The notes under the pieces are model-generated. The model was not told where the DNA came from. It saw nothing but the letters and a program-made list of their open reading frames with translations, and searched no databases. A DNA stretch of 12,658 nt, taken from DATKZB01 sp035528235. Its GTDB lineage: Bacteria > Planctomycetota > Phycisphaerae > FEN-1346. The translations under genes were made by a program, and so were the position numbers. Location of the stretch: NCBI GenBank assembly GCA_035528235.1, contig DATKZB010000203.1, forward strand, positions 1 through 12,658, written 5' to 3'. Below, piece by piece: positions 1 to 7,416 of the stretch (its first letter is position 1; each line of letters opens with the position of its first letter).

Positions 1-297
1 GGCTCGCTCGTCATCAACGCCACCGGCCTCGGCAAGGACGGCCCGGGGTCGCCCATCACCGAGTCGGCCGTCTTTCCCGAGCGGGGGCTCGTGTGGGAGT
101 TCAATTACCGGGGGGACCTCCTCTTCCTCCGGCAGGCCCGCGCCCGACAGCAGGAGCGGGGCTTGCACGTCGAAGACGGCTGGCTGTACTTCATCCACGG
201 GTGGACGCGGGTCATCGCCGAAGTGTTCCACGTGGACATACCGGTGAAGGGCCCCGTGTTGGACGAACTGTCCGAGATCGCCGCGCGGGTCCGGTAG
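1..297 (+). CDS. Shikimate dehydrogenase-like protein, C-terminal part (5' end outside window)
   Basis: The frame is open from base 1 and ends at TAG 295-297, giving 98 residues. It begins GSLVINATGLGKDGPGSP. The NATGLG(K/M) segment followed by an SP and then a V(W)EFNYRGDL..L.QA run is the typical end of the NAD(P)-binding domain of the shikimate/quinate dehydrogenase family, which reduces 3-dehydroshikimate or oxidises related cyclic polyols in the cytoplasm. The tail (DGW.YFIHGWT.VIAEVF) corresponds to the closing helix that in AroE carries the substrate-contacting Gln. Here that region reads IHGW, so this may be a paralog acting on another polyol rather than biosynthetic AroE. The N-terminal substrate domain and catalytic Lys/Asp lie outside the window. 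The gene is convergent with the next one, 28 bases away. Family is fairly sure, substrate unknown. Confidence 0.68.
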   Translation, partial: GSLVINATGLGKDGPGSPITESAVFPERGLVWEFNYRGDLLFLRQARARQQERGLHVEDGWLYFIHGWTRVIAEVFHVDIPVKGPVLDELSEIAARVR

Positions 298-325
298 GCA
301 TCCTGCCGCGACGAGCCGCCGGCGG

Positions 326-1336
326 TCAGGCCTCGATACGGTTCCGGAGCCTTCCTTCCAGCAGGTACAGGCGGGCCGTCTGCGCGGCCTTGTACCGCAT
401 CTCGTGCCACCCCTCCTCGGAGTAGAAGGCGACGTGCGGCGTCATGAGCAGCCGGCCGCCGAGCCAGGGCGCGTCTTCTCGCCACGCGCGGATCAGCGCG
501 TGGTCGCCGGGCGGCTCGTCGGGAAGCACGTCCACGGCCGCGTAGGCCAGGTGCCCGCGGTGCAGGGCCTCCTCGAGGCAGTCGAGGTCGGCCAGGATGC
601 GGCCCCGGGCCGTGTTGACGAGCGACGCGCCCCGTTTCATGCGGGCCAGGAACGCCGCATCCACCATCCCCCGCGTCTCGTCGGTCAGCGGACAGTGAAT
701 CGTCACGATGTCGGACTGCGCAAGCAGGTCGTCCAGGTACTCCGCACGCTCGTACCCCACGGCCTTCTCGTGCCCCGACGGCTGATAAGGGTCGTACCCG
801 AGGATGCGGCAACCGAACGGTTTCAGGCGGTTGACGACGGCGGTGCCGATGCGGCCCACGCCGACGACGCCCACCGTCCGGGCCGACGTCCGGTGTTGCG
901 GCGACAGGATGTTCTCCTGCCACCCCTGGGCGAAGTGACGGCACGCGCGGTCGTAGGCGACCAGTTGCCGCTGAATCGCCAGGATCATGCCGCACGCCGC
1001 GTCGGCCACCTCTTCCGTCCCGTAGTCGGGCGTGTTGCAGAAGGGAATGTTCCTGGCCGTCAGCGCTGCCACGTCGACCAGGTCGTACCCGACGCCGTAG
1101 CGGACGACGATGCGGCACCGGTCGAGCACGGCGGCGGTCGGCGCGTCGACGGTCCAGTGCCAGACGAGAAGGGCGTCGGCCTCCTGCCAGGCCCGGCGCT
1201 CTTCCTTTCCCTTCCGCCAGTCCGGGAGAAAGCGGAACTCGGCCTCCCCAAAGGCGCTCTCCTCGATGTCGGCCGGCGGCAGGATGTGATCCGTAATGCC
1301 GACGACCCAACGCCGGCCCTTCGGCTGTTGGCTCAA
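326..1336 (-). CDS. D-isomer-specific 2-hydroxyacid dehydrogenase (CtBP/phosphoglycerate dehydrogenase-like)
   Basis: This 336-residue cytoplasmic NAD-dependent oxidoreductase belongs to the D-2-hydroxyacid dehydrogenase family, whose members interconvert 2-oxo acids and D-2-hydroxy acids. The Rossmann motif GVGRIG is at 159-164, the substrate-binding catalytic Arg is R244 in NTARG, the acid partner is E274 in VLPDEP, and the catalytic His is H301 in TPHVAFYSEE, so all catalytic residues are present. The TPH.AFYSE form with a YGVGYD segment near residue 80 fits the C-terminal-binding-protein-like subgroup better than SerA, and no ACT domain is present. I chose the TTG start at 1336 because AGAGGAGA (1343-1350) lies at Shine-Dalgarno distance and the protein then starts just before the first beta strand. 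A GTG start at 1468 would add 44 atypical residues and overlap the upstream gene. Substrate unknown; the neighbours suggest sugar-acid or cyclitol breakdown. Confidence 0.88.
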   Translation of the reverse strand: MSQQPKGRRWVVGITDHILPPADIEESAFGEAEFRFLPDWRKGKEERRAWQEADALLVWHWTVDAPTAAVLDRCRIVVRYGVGYDLVDVAALTARNIPFCNTPDYGTEEVADAACGMILAIQRQLVAYDRACRHFAQGWQENILSPQHRTSARTVGVVGVGRIGTAVVNRLKPFGCRILGYDPYQPSGHEKAVGYERAEYLDDLLAQSDIVTIHCPLTDETRGMVDAAFLARMKRGASLVNTARGRILADLDCLEEALHRGHLAYAAVDVLPDEPPGDHALIRAWREDAPWLGGRLLMTPHVAFYSEEGWHEMRYKAAQTARLYLLEGRLRNRIEA

Positions 1337-1379
1337 GAGCGGTCTCCTCTGTCGCGCGGCAGCCCACGCCGCGCCACCG

Positions 1380-1408
1380 GATATACCCTCTGAAACCGCC
1401 GCCGTCAA
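1380..1408 (-). promoter_or_regulatory. Sigma-70-type promoter for the hydroxyacid dehydrogenase gene
   Basis: On the minus strand TTGACG (1403-1408) is followed after exactly 17 bases by TATATC (1380-1385). This matches 5 of 6 and 4 of 6 consensus bases at ideal spacing. Transcription would start near 1373, leaving a leader of about 37 bases that contains the AGGAG site and the TTG start at 1336. The dehydrogenase can therefore be transcribed independently of the beta-propeller gene upstream. Read-through from that gene is still possible, since no terminator is visible in the 128-base gap. Confidence 0.55.
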
Positions 1409-1464
1409 CACACGCCCTGCCCCGGGTGTGGTACGGATAACCCGCCAGATCACGTTACGCCCAG

Positions 1465-2736
1465 TCACTCCTGAGCGGCGCGGACGTCGTAGACATAGAG
1501 GTCCGGGCCGCCGCGAAGGTACAGCCGCCCGCCGCAGACCACGGGGTGGGCCAGGTAGTAATTCTCGGGCTTACGGGTCAGGTCAAACTGGCTCACGACG
1601 CGAAAACCCTCCGGCCCGAGGGCCAGTAGCGACACGGTCCCCCGGTGGTTCAGGCAGTACATCATGCCGTCGGCCACGGTGATGCCGACCTTGCCGAGCG
1701 TCGCATCGGTCTTGACGGTCTTGCCGGTCAGGAAATCGACGCAGTAGAAATCCTTTCCGCCCATGCGGCAGGCGGCGCCGTAGAGACGGCCGTCGATGAG
1801 CATCGCGCCGCCGTGGCAGTTGTCGAGTTCCTTGCGGAACCAGACGGTCGAGGCGGTCTTGGCCTCCGGGTCAATCTTCAGCACCGTGCCGCCGGACCAG
1901 TGGCCGCACGCCACGAAGACCTGGCCGTCGTAGAACACGGGCGTCAGGGCGTTCTGCGCCGACTTGGGCACAAACGGGGCCTGCCAGACCAGACGGCCGG
2001 TCTCGACCTCCACGCTCACGACCGACTTCTGGGTCATCGTGACCAGTTGCCGGACGCCGCGGTACGTCACGATCATCGGCGAGCAGTAGGCGGCCGTCTG
2101 CTCGATCTCGGTGTTGGTCCAGAGGGTCTTGCCGGAGCGTTTGTCGAGTGCGACGACGCGGCCCCTCGGTCCGCCGGGCATGCAGAGGACCTTGTCGCCG
2201 TCGACGATGACGTTCTCGGCCGCCGCCCACACGCCGAACCTCGCGCCAAACTCGGTCACGAGGTTCAGGGCCCAAACGCTCTTGCCCGTCTTCGCCTCAA
2301 ACGCGGCCAACCGGCCGGCGGCGCTCATCTGGTACAAAACGCCCTCGCTGAAGGTGGGCGTGGTGCGCGACCCCGGCGACGGTCCGCTCCACGCCTCGCC
2401 GTTGGGGGCCTTCCAGAGGAGTTTGCCGTCCATGTCGAGGGCCAGGACTGTTTCCTGACCGTCGAGGTAACCGGCCGTGAAGATCAGACAATCGGCGATG
2501 GAAACGCCCGAGTATCCCACGCCGCACTCGGGGTACTTCCACACGAGCGGCGGCCCGCCCTTGGGCCACTGCTTGAGCAGCCCCTTGTCGGGGGAGATGT
2601 TGGTGCGGCCGGCGCCGTGGAACTCGGGCCAACTGGGGGTGGCCGCAGGGTCGGCCGCAGGCGACTCCCCCGCGGCTGCGAGCGCTGCCGCCGCCAGGAC
2701 CACCGCAACCGCGGCGGCGAGACAACGCACGTTCAT
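1465..2736 (-). CDS. Secreted PQQ-binding-like beta-propeller repeat protein (BamB-like)
   Basis: The protein has 423 residues. Residues 1-23 form a signal peptide (short basic start, long Ala/Val/Leu core), so it is exported, probably to the periplasm. The mature part opens with WPEFHGAGRTN at 36-46, the planctomycete version of the WP.FRG..R motif found at the start of PQQ-like beta-propellers. Blade-type repeats follow with the recurring pattern of G.L.ALD..TGK.LW, for example LALDMDGKLLWK (98-109), VVALDKRSGKTLW (194-206), VSVEVETGRLVWQ (240-252) and CVDFLTGKT (332-340). These repeats resemble quinoprotein dehydrogenases and BamB, but no PQQ-ligand set or disulfide pair can be assigned, so an enzymatic role is not shown. 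The start at 2736 is supported by AAGGAG at 2742-2747. A longer in-frame upstream extension has no such site and would hide the signal peptide. It is divergent from the Gfo/Idh/MocA gene and 128 bases upstream of the hydroxyacid dehydrogenase. Confidence 0.87.
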   Translation of the reverse strand: MNVRCLAAAVAVVLAAAALAAAGESPAADPAATPSWPEFHGAGRTNISPDKGLLKQWPKGGPPLVWKYPECGVGYSGVSIADCLIFTAGYLDGQETVLALDMDGKLLWKAPNGEAWSGPSPGSRTTPTFSEGVLYQMSAAGRLAAFEAKTGKSVWALNLVTEFGARFGVWAAAENVIVDGDKVLCMPGGPRGRVVALDKRSGKTLWTNTEIEQTAAYCSPMIVTYRGVRQLVTMTQKSVVSVEVETGRLVWQAPFVPKSAQNALTPVFYDGQVFVACGHWSGGTVLKIDPEAKTASTVWFRKELDNCHGGAMLIDGRLYGAACRMGGKDFYCVDFLTGKTVKTDATLGKVGITVADGMMYCLNHRGTVSLLALGPEGFRVVSQFDLTRKPENYYLAHPVVCGGRLYLRGGPDLYVYDVRAAQE

Positions 2737-2759
2737 AACGTCTCCTTCCCGGTCAGCCA

Positions 2760-2778
2760 CAGGGCATCCCCCGCCCTG
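2760..2778. repeat. Short dyad CAGGGC / GCCCTG
   Basis: Perfect 6-bp inverted repeat (2760-2765 and 2773-2778) with a 7-base C-rich spacer. It lies in the leader of the beta-propeller gene, 24 bases before its start. It could form a small hairpin; function unknown. Confidence 0.3.
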
Positions 2779-2793
2779 CGGCCTTGCCCCGGA

Positions 2794-2810
2794 GCACAGC
2801 ACATCTGTGC
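2794..2810. repeat. Short dyad GCACAG / CTGTGC
   Basis: Perfect 6-bp inverted repeat (2794-2799 and 2805-2810) with a 5-base spacer in the divergent region. The symmetry fits a dimeric helix-turn-helix regulator, but a single short dyad in GC-rich DNA is weak evidence. Confidence 0.3.
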
Positions 2811-2838
2811 AATCGGGATCGCCCGGATGACCTCTCGC

Positions 2839-2853
2839 CCGCGACCATCGCGG
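2839..2853. promoter_or_regulatory. Candidate operator CCGCGA-CCA-TCGCGG
   Basis: A perfect 15-bp dyad with 6-bp arms and a 3-base centre lies near the middle of the divergent region. Size and symmetry match operators of dimeric repressors such as LacI or GntR types. No regulator gene is visible in the window, so the assignment is inference. Confidence 0.35.
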
Positions 2854-2928
2854 ACGCTTGACCATGATCGTACCGGCTCCTGGGGCTTCAACAAGACCTT
2901 TCCTGGCCGATGCGCGCAGACCATGGGG

Positions 2929-2957
2929 CAGACAGGAGACGTAAGGGGTTGTAGAAT
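2929..2957 (+). promoter_or_regulatory. Candidate sigma-70 promoter for the Gfo/Idh/MocA-HEAT pair
   Basis: CAGACA (2929-2934) and TAGAAT (2952-2957) are separated by exactly 17 bases. They match the -35 and -10 consensus at 4 of 6 and 5 of 6 positions. Transcription would start near 2964, leaving a leader of about 120 bases with the hairpin at 3046-3070. It is the best-looking promoter on this strand in the region, but the -35 is weak. Confidence 0.4.
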
Positions 2958-3045
2958 AGGACGGACGGAGTATTCGGGAGGAACAGGTCTGCCACTTCGG
3001 CCAGGCTTTGCCAAACAGGCCTCGCAGAAGAAGAGGCCGGAACGC

Positions 3046-3070
3046 GCCGCGCCCGGCATGGCCGCGCGGC
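3046..3070 (+). other. Leader hairpin just before the oxidoreductase ribosome binding site
   Basis: GCCGCGC (3046-3052) and GCGCGGC (3064-3070) form a perfect 7-bp stem with an 11-base loop. The stem ends directly against AAAAGGAG (3071-3078), the Shine-Dalgarno site of the gene at 3084. It could affect ribosome access, but no ligand-binding architecture is visible, so it is not called a riboswitch. Confidence 0.3.
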
Positions 3071-3083
3071 AAAAGGAGCTGCT

Positions 3084-4412
3084 ATGAACCTCGACGCATC
3101 CCACAGACGGCGGCGTCCGGCGTCTGGCCTGAGCCGGCGCGAGTTCCTCAGGACGGCGGCCGTCGCCTGCGGCGCGCTGGCGGCGCCCGCCCTGATTCCG
3201 GCGTCCGCGTTGGGACGGGGCGGGGCCATCCCGCCGAGCGAGCGGATCGTGATGGGCGGCATCGGGATCGGCGGACGCGGCTCCGGCGACCTCGGGGCGC
3301 TGCTCCAGGAGTCGGAAGTGCAGTTCGTGGCCGTCTGCGACGTCCAGCGGTCTAATCGCGAGCGCGCTAAGGCGGCGGTGGACGGCCGATACGGTAACAA
3401 GGACTGCCAGGCCTATCGAGACCTGCGCGAACTGCTGGCGCGGACCGACCTCGACGCCGTCCTGATTGCCACCGGCGACCGTTGGCACGCCATCGCGTCG
3501 ATCCTGGCCATGCGGGCCGGCAAGGACCTGTACTGCGAGAAGCCTTGCGGCCTCAGCATCGCCGAGGGACGGGCGCTCGTGGAGACCGCCCGCCGGTACG
3601 GGCGGGTCTTCCAGAGCGGCGTGCAGCGGCTCAGCGAGACCCAATTCATCGTTGCCGGGGAACTCGCCCGCACCGGCAGACTGGGCAAGGTGCACACGGT
3701 GTACGCCCACCTGTGGGGCATTCCCAACTGGCCGCGAAAGAACGAAATCCTGCCGGCCGAGCCCGAACCGCCCCAGGATGAGTTGGACTGGGACCTCTGG
3801 CTGGGTCCCTCGCCCTGGCGGCCCTACAACAAGGACTACGTCCGGGGCGGATGGTACCGCCAGCCGGACTTCGCCACCGGCGTCGCCCAATGGGGCAGCC
3901 ACACCATCTGCCAGTGCCAGATGGACATGGGCCTGGCGGACACCTCCCCCGTCGCGTACGAGTACCCCGCGCACGGCGACGCCGAGGGTCTGACCGCCCG
4001 CTTCGCCGACGGGCTCAAACTGGTCATGACCCGCAAGGGATGGCGGGGTTCCTGCGGCGTGCGGTACGAGGGAACCGAGGGCTGGGTGGCCGTTGCGGAC
4101 GGCTACGAGAGGCCGGAGGCCTCCTCGGCCGCCCTGCTGAGCGATTCCCGCAAACTCGCGCACGACCATGTCATGCGCACCGGGCACCCGGTCGGCCACA
4201 TTCGCGACTTCCTGGACGGGGTCCGCCAGCGGCGGCGCTGCATCGCTCACGAAGAGGTGGCCCACCGGACTATGACGACCAACCATATCATGGACATTTG
4301 CATGGAGCTCCGACGAAACCTCGGGTGGGACCCCCGGAAAGAGGAGTTCGTCGACGACGCCGAGGCCAACCGCATGCGGGCGCGAGTCCTGCGCGCGCCG
4401 TGGCACGTTTGA
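3084..4412 (+). CDS. Tat-exported Gfo/Idh/MocA family oxidoreductase
   Basis: The 442-residue protein begins with a twin-arginine signal: SRREFLR at 17-23 followed by an apolar stretch to about 43. It is thus probably folded with its cofactor in the cytoplasm and exported. The NAD(P)-binding glycine-rich turn GIGGRGSGD is at 61-69, with VCDV (84-87) ending the second strand. The family lysine is in CEKPCGLSIAEG (151-162, K153), the EKP motif that contacts substrate and nicotinamide. The C-terminal alpha/beta domain carries GVAQWGSHTICQCQMDMG (266-283), the position of the family's D/H catalytic pair. Such proteins oxidise or reduce sugars and cyclitols; the substrate cannot be read here. ATG 3084 is preceded by AAAAGGAG (3071-3078). 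The next gene follows after 27 bases, suggesting one transcript. Confidence 0.9.
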   Translation: MNLDASHRRRRPASGLSRREFLRTAAVACGALAAPALIPASALGRGGAIPPSERIVMGGIGIGGRGSGDLGALLQESEVQFVAVCDVQRSNRERAKAAVDGRYGNKDCQAYRDLRELLARTDLDAVLIATGDRWHAIASILAMRAGKDLYCEKPCGLSIAEGRALVETARRYGRVFQSGVQRLSETQFIVAGELARTGRLGKVHTVYAHLWGIPNWPRKNEILPAEPEPPQDELDWDLWLGPSPWRPYNKDYVRGGWYRQPDFATGVAQWGSHTICQCQMDMGLADTSPVAYEYPAHGDAEGLTARFADGLKLVMTRKGWRGSCGVRYEGTEGWVAVADGYERPEASSAALLSDSRKLAHDHVMRTGHPVGHIRDFLDGVRQRRRCIAHEEVAHRTMTTNHIMDICMELRRNLGWDPRKEEFVDDAEANRMRARVLRAPWHV

Positions 4413-4439
4413 GGAAACGCCAACCCGGAGGACCCGATC

Positions 4440-6920
4440 ATGGCTCGCGCTTCGTGGCTTCTGACGGCAGGTATCGTGTCGGCGATTGCGGTGGCCGCCT
4501 TCTCCGAGGACGCCGCGCCACCGACCCCGGACCAACTCCTGGCCGTCTTGCGCGGCAACGCGCCCCTGCCGGCCAAATGGGACGCCGCCCGCCTGCTGGC
4601 CCGGACCGCCCCCGGTTCAATGGCACCGGCCCTGGCGGACCTCTTGGGCGACCCGAAAGTGGGCGACCTGGCCCGCTGCGCGCTCGAGGCGATGCCCGGA
4701 CCGGCCGCCGATGATGCCCTGCGGGCGGCCTTGCCCGGGCTCAAGGGCACGCCGCTGGTCGGCGCGATCCAGTCCATCGGCGTGCGGCGCGATGCCAAGG
4801 CGGTCGAGCCGCTGGCGCACCTGCTGGCCGGCGCGGACGCCGAGGCGGCGTCGGCCGCGGCGTTCGCGCTCGGCCGGATCGCGTCGGCGCCGGCGGCTCA
4901 GGCGCTGGCGAAGGCGGAGGGTACCGCGCCGCCCAGCCTGAAGGGCGCGATCCAGGAATCGCTCCTCCAGGCGGCGGACGCCGCCGCCGCCCAGGGCCGC
5001 GCCGACGAGGCGGTCGCGGTCTACGACCGCCTGCGCACGTCCCAGGGGAGCAGCCCCGTGCGCATGGCGGCCGTCCGGGGGGCGATCGTCGCGCGGGGCC
5101 CGGCCGGCCTGCCGCTACTGCTGGAGTACCTCGGCGGAGACGACCTGGTCGCGTTGGGCGTCGCGCTGCGGGTGGCCACCGATGAGCTTCGCACCCCCGA
5201 GGTGACCCGGGCGCTCGCGGACGCTGTCGCGAAACTGCCCGCCGATCGCCGGCCGATGGTGATCCAGGCCCTGGGCAACCGCGGCGATGCGGCCGCGCTG
5301 CCCGCGCTGCTTGCCGCCGCCAAGACGGGCGACAAGCCGCTCCGCCTGGCTGCCTTGCGCACGCTGGCCCGGTTGGCCGACGCCCAGGCCGTGCCTGTCC
5401 TTGCCACGGCCGCCGGGGACGCCGATGCCGAGGTCGCCTCGGCCGCCCAGAACGCCCTGCTGGGCCTGCCTGGCAAGGAGGTCGGGGCCGAGATCCTCGG
5501 CATGGTGGATGGGCCCGAGGTCGGCCGGCGTCTTCTCGGCGTCCGGTTGGCGCAGCGCCGCGCCTTGGCCTCCGCGATGCCGGCGTTGCTGAAGGCGGCC
5601 AAGGCTACCGAGCCGCCGCTTCGCCTGGCCGCGCTGCGGACGATCCGCGACCTGGCGGGCGAGGCCGACCTGCCGGCCCTGCTGGACCTGCTGGCCGAGG
5701 CGCAAGGGGCACAGGAGCGCGACACGGCCGAACGGGCGACGGCGCTCGCCGTCGCCAGGTCCGAACACCCGGACGCCTGCGTCGACAGGTGCGTCGCTCG
5801 GATGGCGGCCGGAGGGCCGGAGTTCAAGGGCTCGCTACTGCGGGTCCTGCGGGGAATAGGCGGACCCAAAGCGCTTCAGACCGTCCGCGCCGCCCTGAGC
5901 GACCCCGCGCTCCAGGACGCCGCCATCCGCGCCATGACCGACTGGCCCGACCTGTCCGCCGGGAAAGACCTCCTCGACCTGGCGACGTCTGCACCCCAGG
6001 CCAACTACCGCATCCTCGCCTTCCGGGGCTTTCTCCGCCTGGCCGACCAGAACAAGAGCGATCCGAAAGGCCAGTTGAAGATGATCGACCAGGCACGCCA
6101 GATGGCCAAGTCGGCCGAGACCAAGCGGCTCGTCCTGGGCACGCTGGCCGGCGTGAAAGACGCCGCCGCCCTCCAGATGGGCCTGGCGATGGCCCAGGAC
6201 ACCGAGGTCCGCGCCGAGGGCGTCCTGGCCACCCTCAAAGTCGCCGAGGCCCTGGCACGGAGTCAGCCCGCCGCGGTCCGCGAGGCCATGAAGGAACTCG
6301 CGCAGATCGCCCCCGACGCCGGAGTGCAGCGAAAGATCCAGGCGGTCCTCAACGCCACGGCCCTCGCGCCGGCCAGTCTCGGCCAGAACCTCCAGCGCGA
6401 CCCGGCGCGCAGCGAGGCCACCCGGAAAGAACTCGCCAAGGGCGCCCCCAAGGGTTTCCACCTGGCCTGCTATCTCGATTGCGGCCCGGACGGCGAGGAC
6501 GGCGCCAAGGGCGGCCCCCGCCTGCGCCTGGAACAGGGGCGCCCGCACATCTGGTCCGTCGCGACGGGAACGGTCGCGCCGCGGTACGTCACGTGCTTCT
6601 ACTGGGAGGACAAGGTGGTCTTCCAGGCGACCGGTCTGAAGGCGGGCAAGACCTATCAGGTCGGCCTGGCCTGGTGGGACGTCGATCACGACACCCGCAA
6701 GGGATCGGTGTGGGCACTGACCGGCTCGGGCGAGCAGGAGACGCGGCTGGTCGAGCCGACAGCCATCCCCTCCTGGCAGAACGGGCAGAACCCCCCGCAG
6801 GAACTCACCGTGGCCCTGCCTGCCAAGGTCCACGCCGACGGCACGATGCGGATCGAGGTCCGCAACGAGGGCCAGCCCAACATCGTTGTCAGCGAACTCT
6901 GGTTGTGGGAGAGCGACTGA
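4440..6920 (+). CDS. Secreted HEAT-repeat protein with C-terminal beta-sandwich-like domain
   Basis: The protein has 826 residues. Residues 1-20 form a signal peptide (hydrophobic 6-20, likely cleavage near VAA-FSED). Residues about 30-640 are Ala/Leu-rich helical repeats of HEAT/armadillo type, with recognisable units such as AVEPLAHLLAG...AASAAAFALGRIA (121-148), ALPALLAAAKTGDKPLRLAALRTLARLAD (286-314) and AMPALLKAAKAT...RLAALRTIRDLAG (379-407). The last 160 residues differ: they are rich in Trp, Tyr and beta strands (HIWSVATG 703-710, TCFYWEDKVVFQATGLKAGKTY 718-739, LAWWDVDH 743-750, LWLWESD 820-826), as in a jelly-roll or carbohydrate-binding-like sandwich. HEAT solenoids are protein scaffolds, so a binding role outside the cytoplasm is inferred. 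GGAGG (4427-4431) precedes ATG 4440. Probably co-transcribed with the oxidoreductase. Exact function unknown. Confidence 0.85.
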   Translation: MARASWLLTAGIVSAIAVAAFSEDAAPPTPDQLLAVLRGNAPLPAKWDAARLLARTAPGSMAPALADLLGDPKVGDLARCALEAMPGPAADDALRAALPGLKGTPLVGAIQSIGVRRDAKAVEPLAHLLAGADAEAASAAAFALGRIASAPAAQALAKAEGTAPPSLKGAIQESLLQAADAAAAQGRADEAVAVYDRLRTSQGSSPVRMAAVRGAIVARGPAGLPLLLEYLGGDDLVALGVALRVATDELRTPEVTRALADAVAKLPADRRPMVIQALGNRGDAAALPALLAAAKTGDKPLRLAALRTLARLADAQAVPVLATAAGDADAEVASAAQNALLGLPGKEVGAEILGMVDGPEVGRRLLGVRLAQRRALASAMPALLKAAKATEPPLRLAALRTIRDLAGEADLPALLDLLAEAQGAQERDTAERATALAVARSEHPDACVDRCVARMAAGGPEFKGSLLRVLRGIGGPKALQTVRAALSDPALQDAAIRAMTDWPDLSAGKDLLDLATSAPQANYRILAFRGFLRLADQNKSDPKGQLKMIDQARQMAKSAETKRLVLGTLAGVKDAAALQMGLAMAQDTEVRAEGVLATLKVAEALARSQPAAVREAMKELAQIAPDAGVQRKIQAVLNATALAPASLGQNLQRDPARSEATRKELAKGAPKGFHLACYLDCGPDGEDGAKGGPRLRLEQGRPHIWSVATGTVAPRYVTCFYWEDKVVFQATGLKAGKTYQVGLAWWDVDHDTRKGSVWALTGSGEQETRLVEPTAIPSWQNGQNPPQELTVALPAKVHADGTMRIEVRNEGQPNIVVSELWLWESD

Positions 6921-7006
6921 CCCGCTACTCATGGACAGCGGTGGCCTGGGGGCGGGTGGCGGCGGAGCGCGTCTGTGCCCGCTCCCGGTGGTTAGACATA
7001 TGGATT

Positions 7007-7365
7007 TGGTGGAGGCGGTGGGAATCGAACCCACGTCCGGATGCCCGTGACCTGGAGCCTCTACGCGAGTAGTCGGTTATTTCGATCTCGGTCCTCGCGG
7101 CGCCAACCGACAGGCTACGCATGGACCCAACCGGGACTGGAATCTCGCCGGCGTCGCACCCGGTCGACTAGCCGGCCAGCCCGCGCCTGTGACGTCCTCA
7201 TCCGAGCCCACGGACGAACCCGGGAGGACGTGACTACCCGCTATTAGGCAGCCATTTGCATGCCAGTGTTGGCATTTAAATTGTGCCGGCAGTTTTAAGA
7301 GGTGGCCGACAACCTCTTCGCGCCACTCCAGACCCTCTAAAGCCCCGTCGAATCCAGTCGCCCCC
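7007..7365 (-). ncRNA. ssrA: Transfer-messenger RNA (tmRNA)
   Basis: The 359-nt minus-strand RNA starts with GGGGGCGACTGGATTCGACG, the hallmark tmRNA 5' end, and ends with a T arm GTGGG-TTCGATT-CCCAC and an encoded CCA. The seven 5' bases GGGGGCG pair with CGCCTCC near the 3' end (six Watson-Crick pairs and one G-U), leaving discriminator A plus CCA, which fixes both ends. tmRNA with SmpB rescues ribosomes stalled on broken mRNAs and adds a degradation tag. The tag frame is at 7244-7273. The RNA is a one-piece, non-permuted form of normal length. It has its own promoter (7388-7416), so the primary transcript should carry a leader of about 16 bases removed by RNase P. No clear T-tract terminator is seen beyond 7007; only a 6-bp hairpin (6964-6985) lies there. 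smpB is not in the window. Confidence 0.97.
7244..7273 (-). other. tmRNA tag-peptide reading frame (ANTGMQMAA)
   Basis: Aligning the flanks of the E. coli resume codon places the resume codon at GCC (7271-7273). Reading on gives Ala-Asn-Thr-Gly-Met-Gln-Met-Ala-Ala, then TAA (7244-7246) and TAG (7241-7243). The other two frames give either no early stop or an immediate stop. The AN start and AA end are normal for tags; the Met third from the end replaces the usual Leu, and the GCC resume codon replaces the common GCA. The assignment is by position and frame only. Confidence 0.8.
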
Positions 7366-7387
7366 ACTGGGCGTCTGTTCACACTAC

Positions 7388-7416
7388 ACTATACCCCACG
7401 TTGGGACACAAGTCAA
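7388..7416 (-). promoter_or_regulatory. Sigma-70 promoter of ssrA
   Basis: On the minus strand TTGACT (7411-7416), 17 bases, then TATAGT (7388-7393). Each hexamer matches 5 of 6 consensus bases at ideal spacing. The predicted start near 7381 lies about 16 bases before the mature tmRNA 5' end. It is the strongest promoter in the window, as expected for an abundant stable RNA. Confidence 0.75.

Larger units (their letters stand above)
2737..3083. promoter_or_regulatory. Divergent intergenic region between beta-propeller and oxidoreductase genes
   Basis: These 347 bases contain the 5' regions of both flanking genes and no credible gene. They hold a candidate plus-strand promoter (2929-2957), three short perfect dyads (2760-2778, 2794-2810, 2839-2853) and a leader hairpin (3046-3070). 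On the minus strand the best promoter guess is TTGTTG (2889-2894), 16 bases, TACGAT (2867-2872). It is weak; if it is real, the dyad at 2839-2853 would sit just downstream of its start site. Confidence 0.5.

Noticed and set aside
2733..4535. A 600-residue minus-strand frame across the oxidoreductase gene
   Set aside because: The opposite strand encodes an intact Gfo/Idh/MocA protein with a Tat signal and a good ribosome site; the antisense translation is low-complexity and has no start signals.
7007..7050. A tRNA gene, suggested by the T arm and CCA end
   Set aside because: No D arm or anticodon arm follows; the sequence continues to the diagnostic tmRNA 5' end at 7365.
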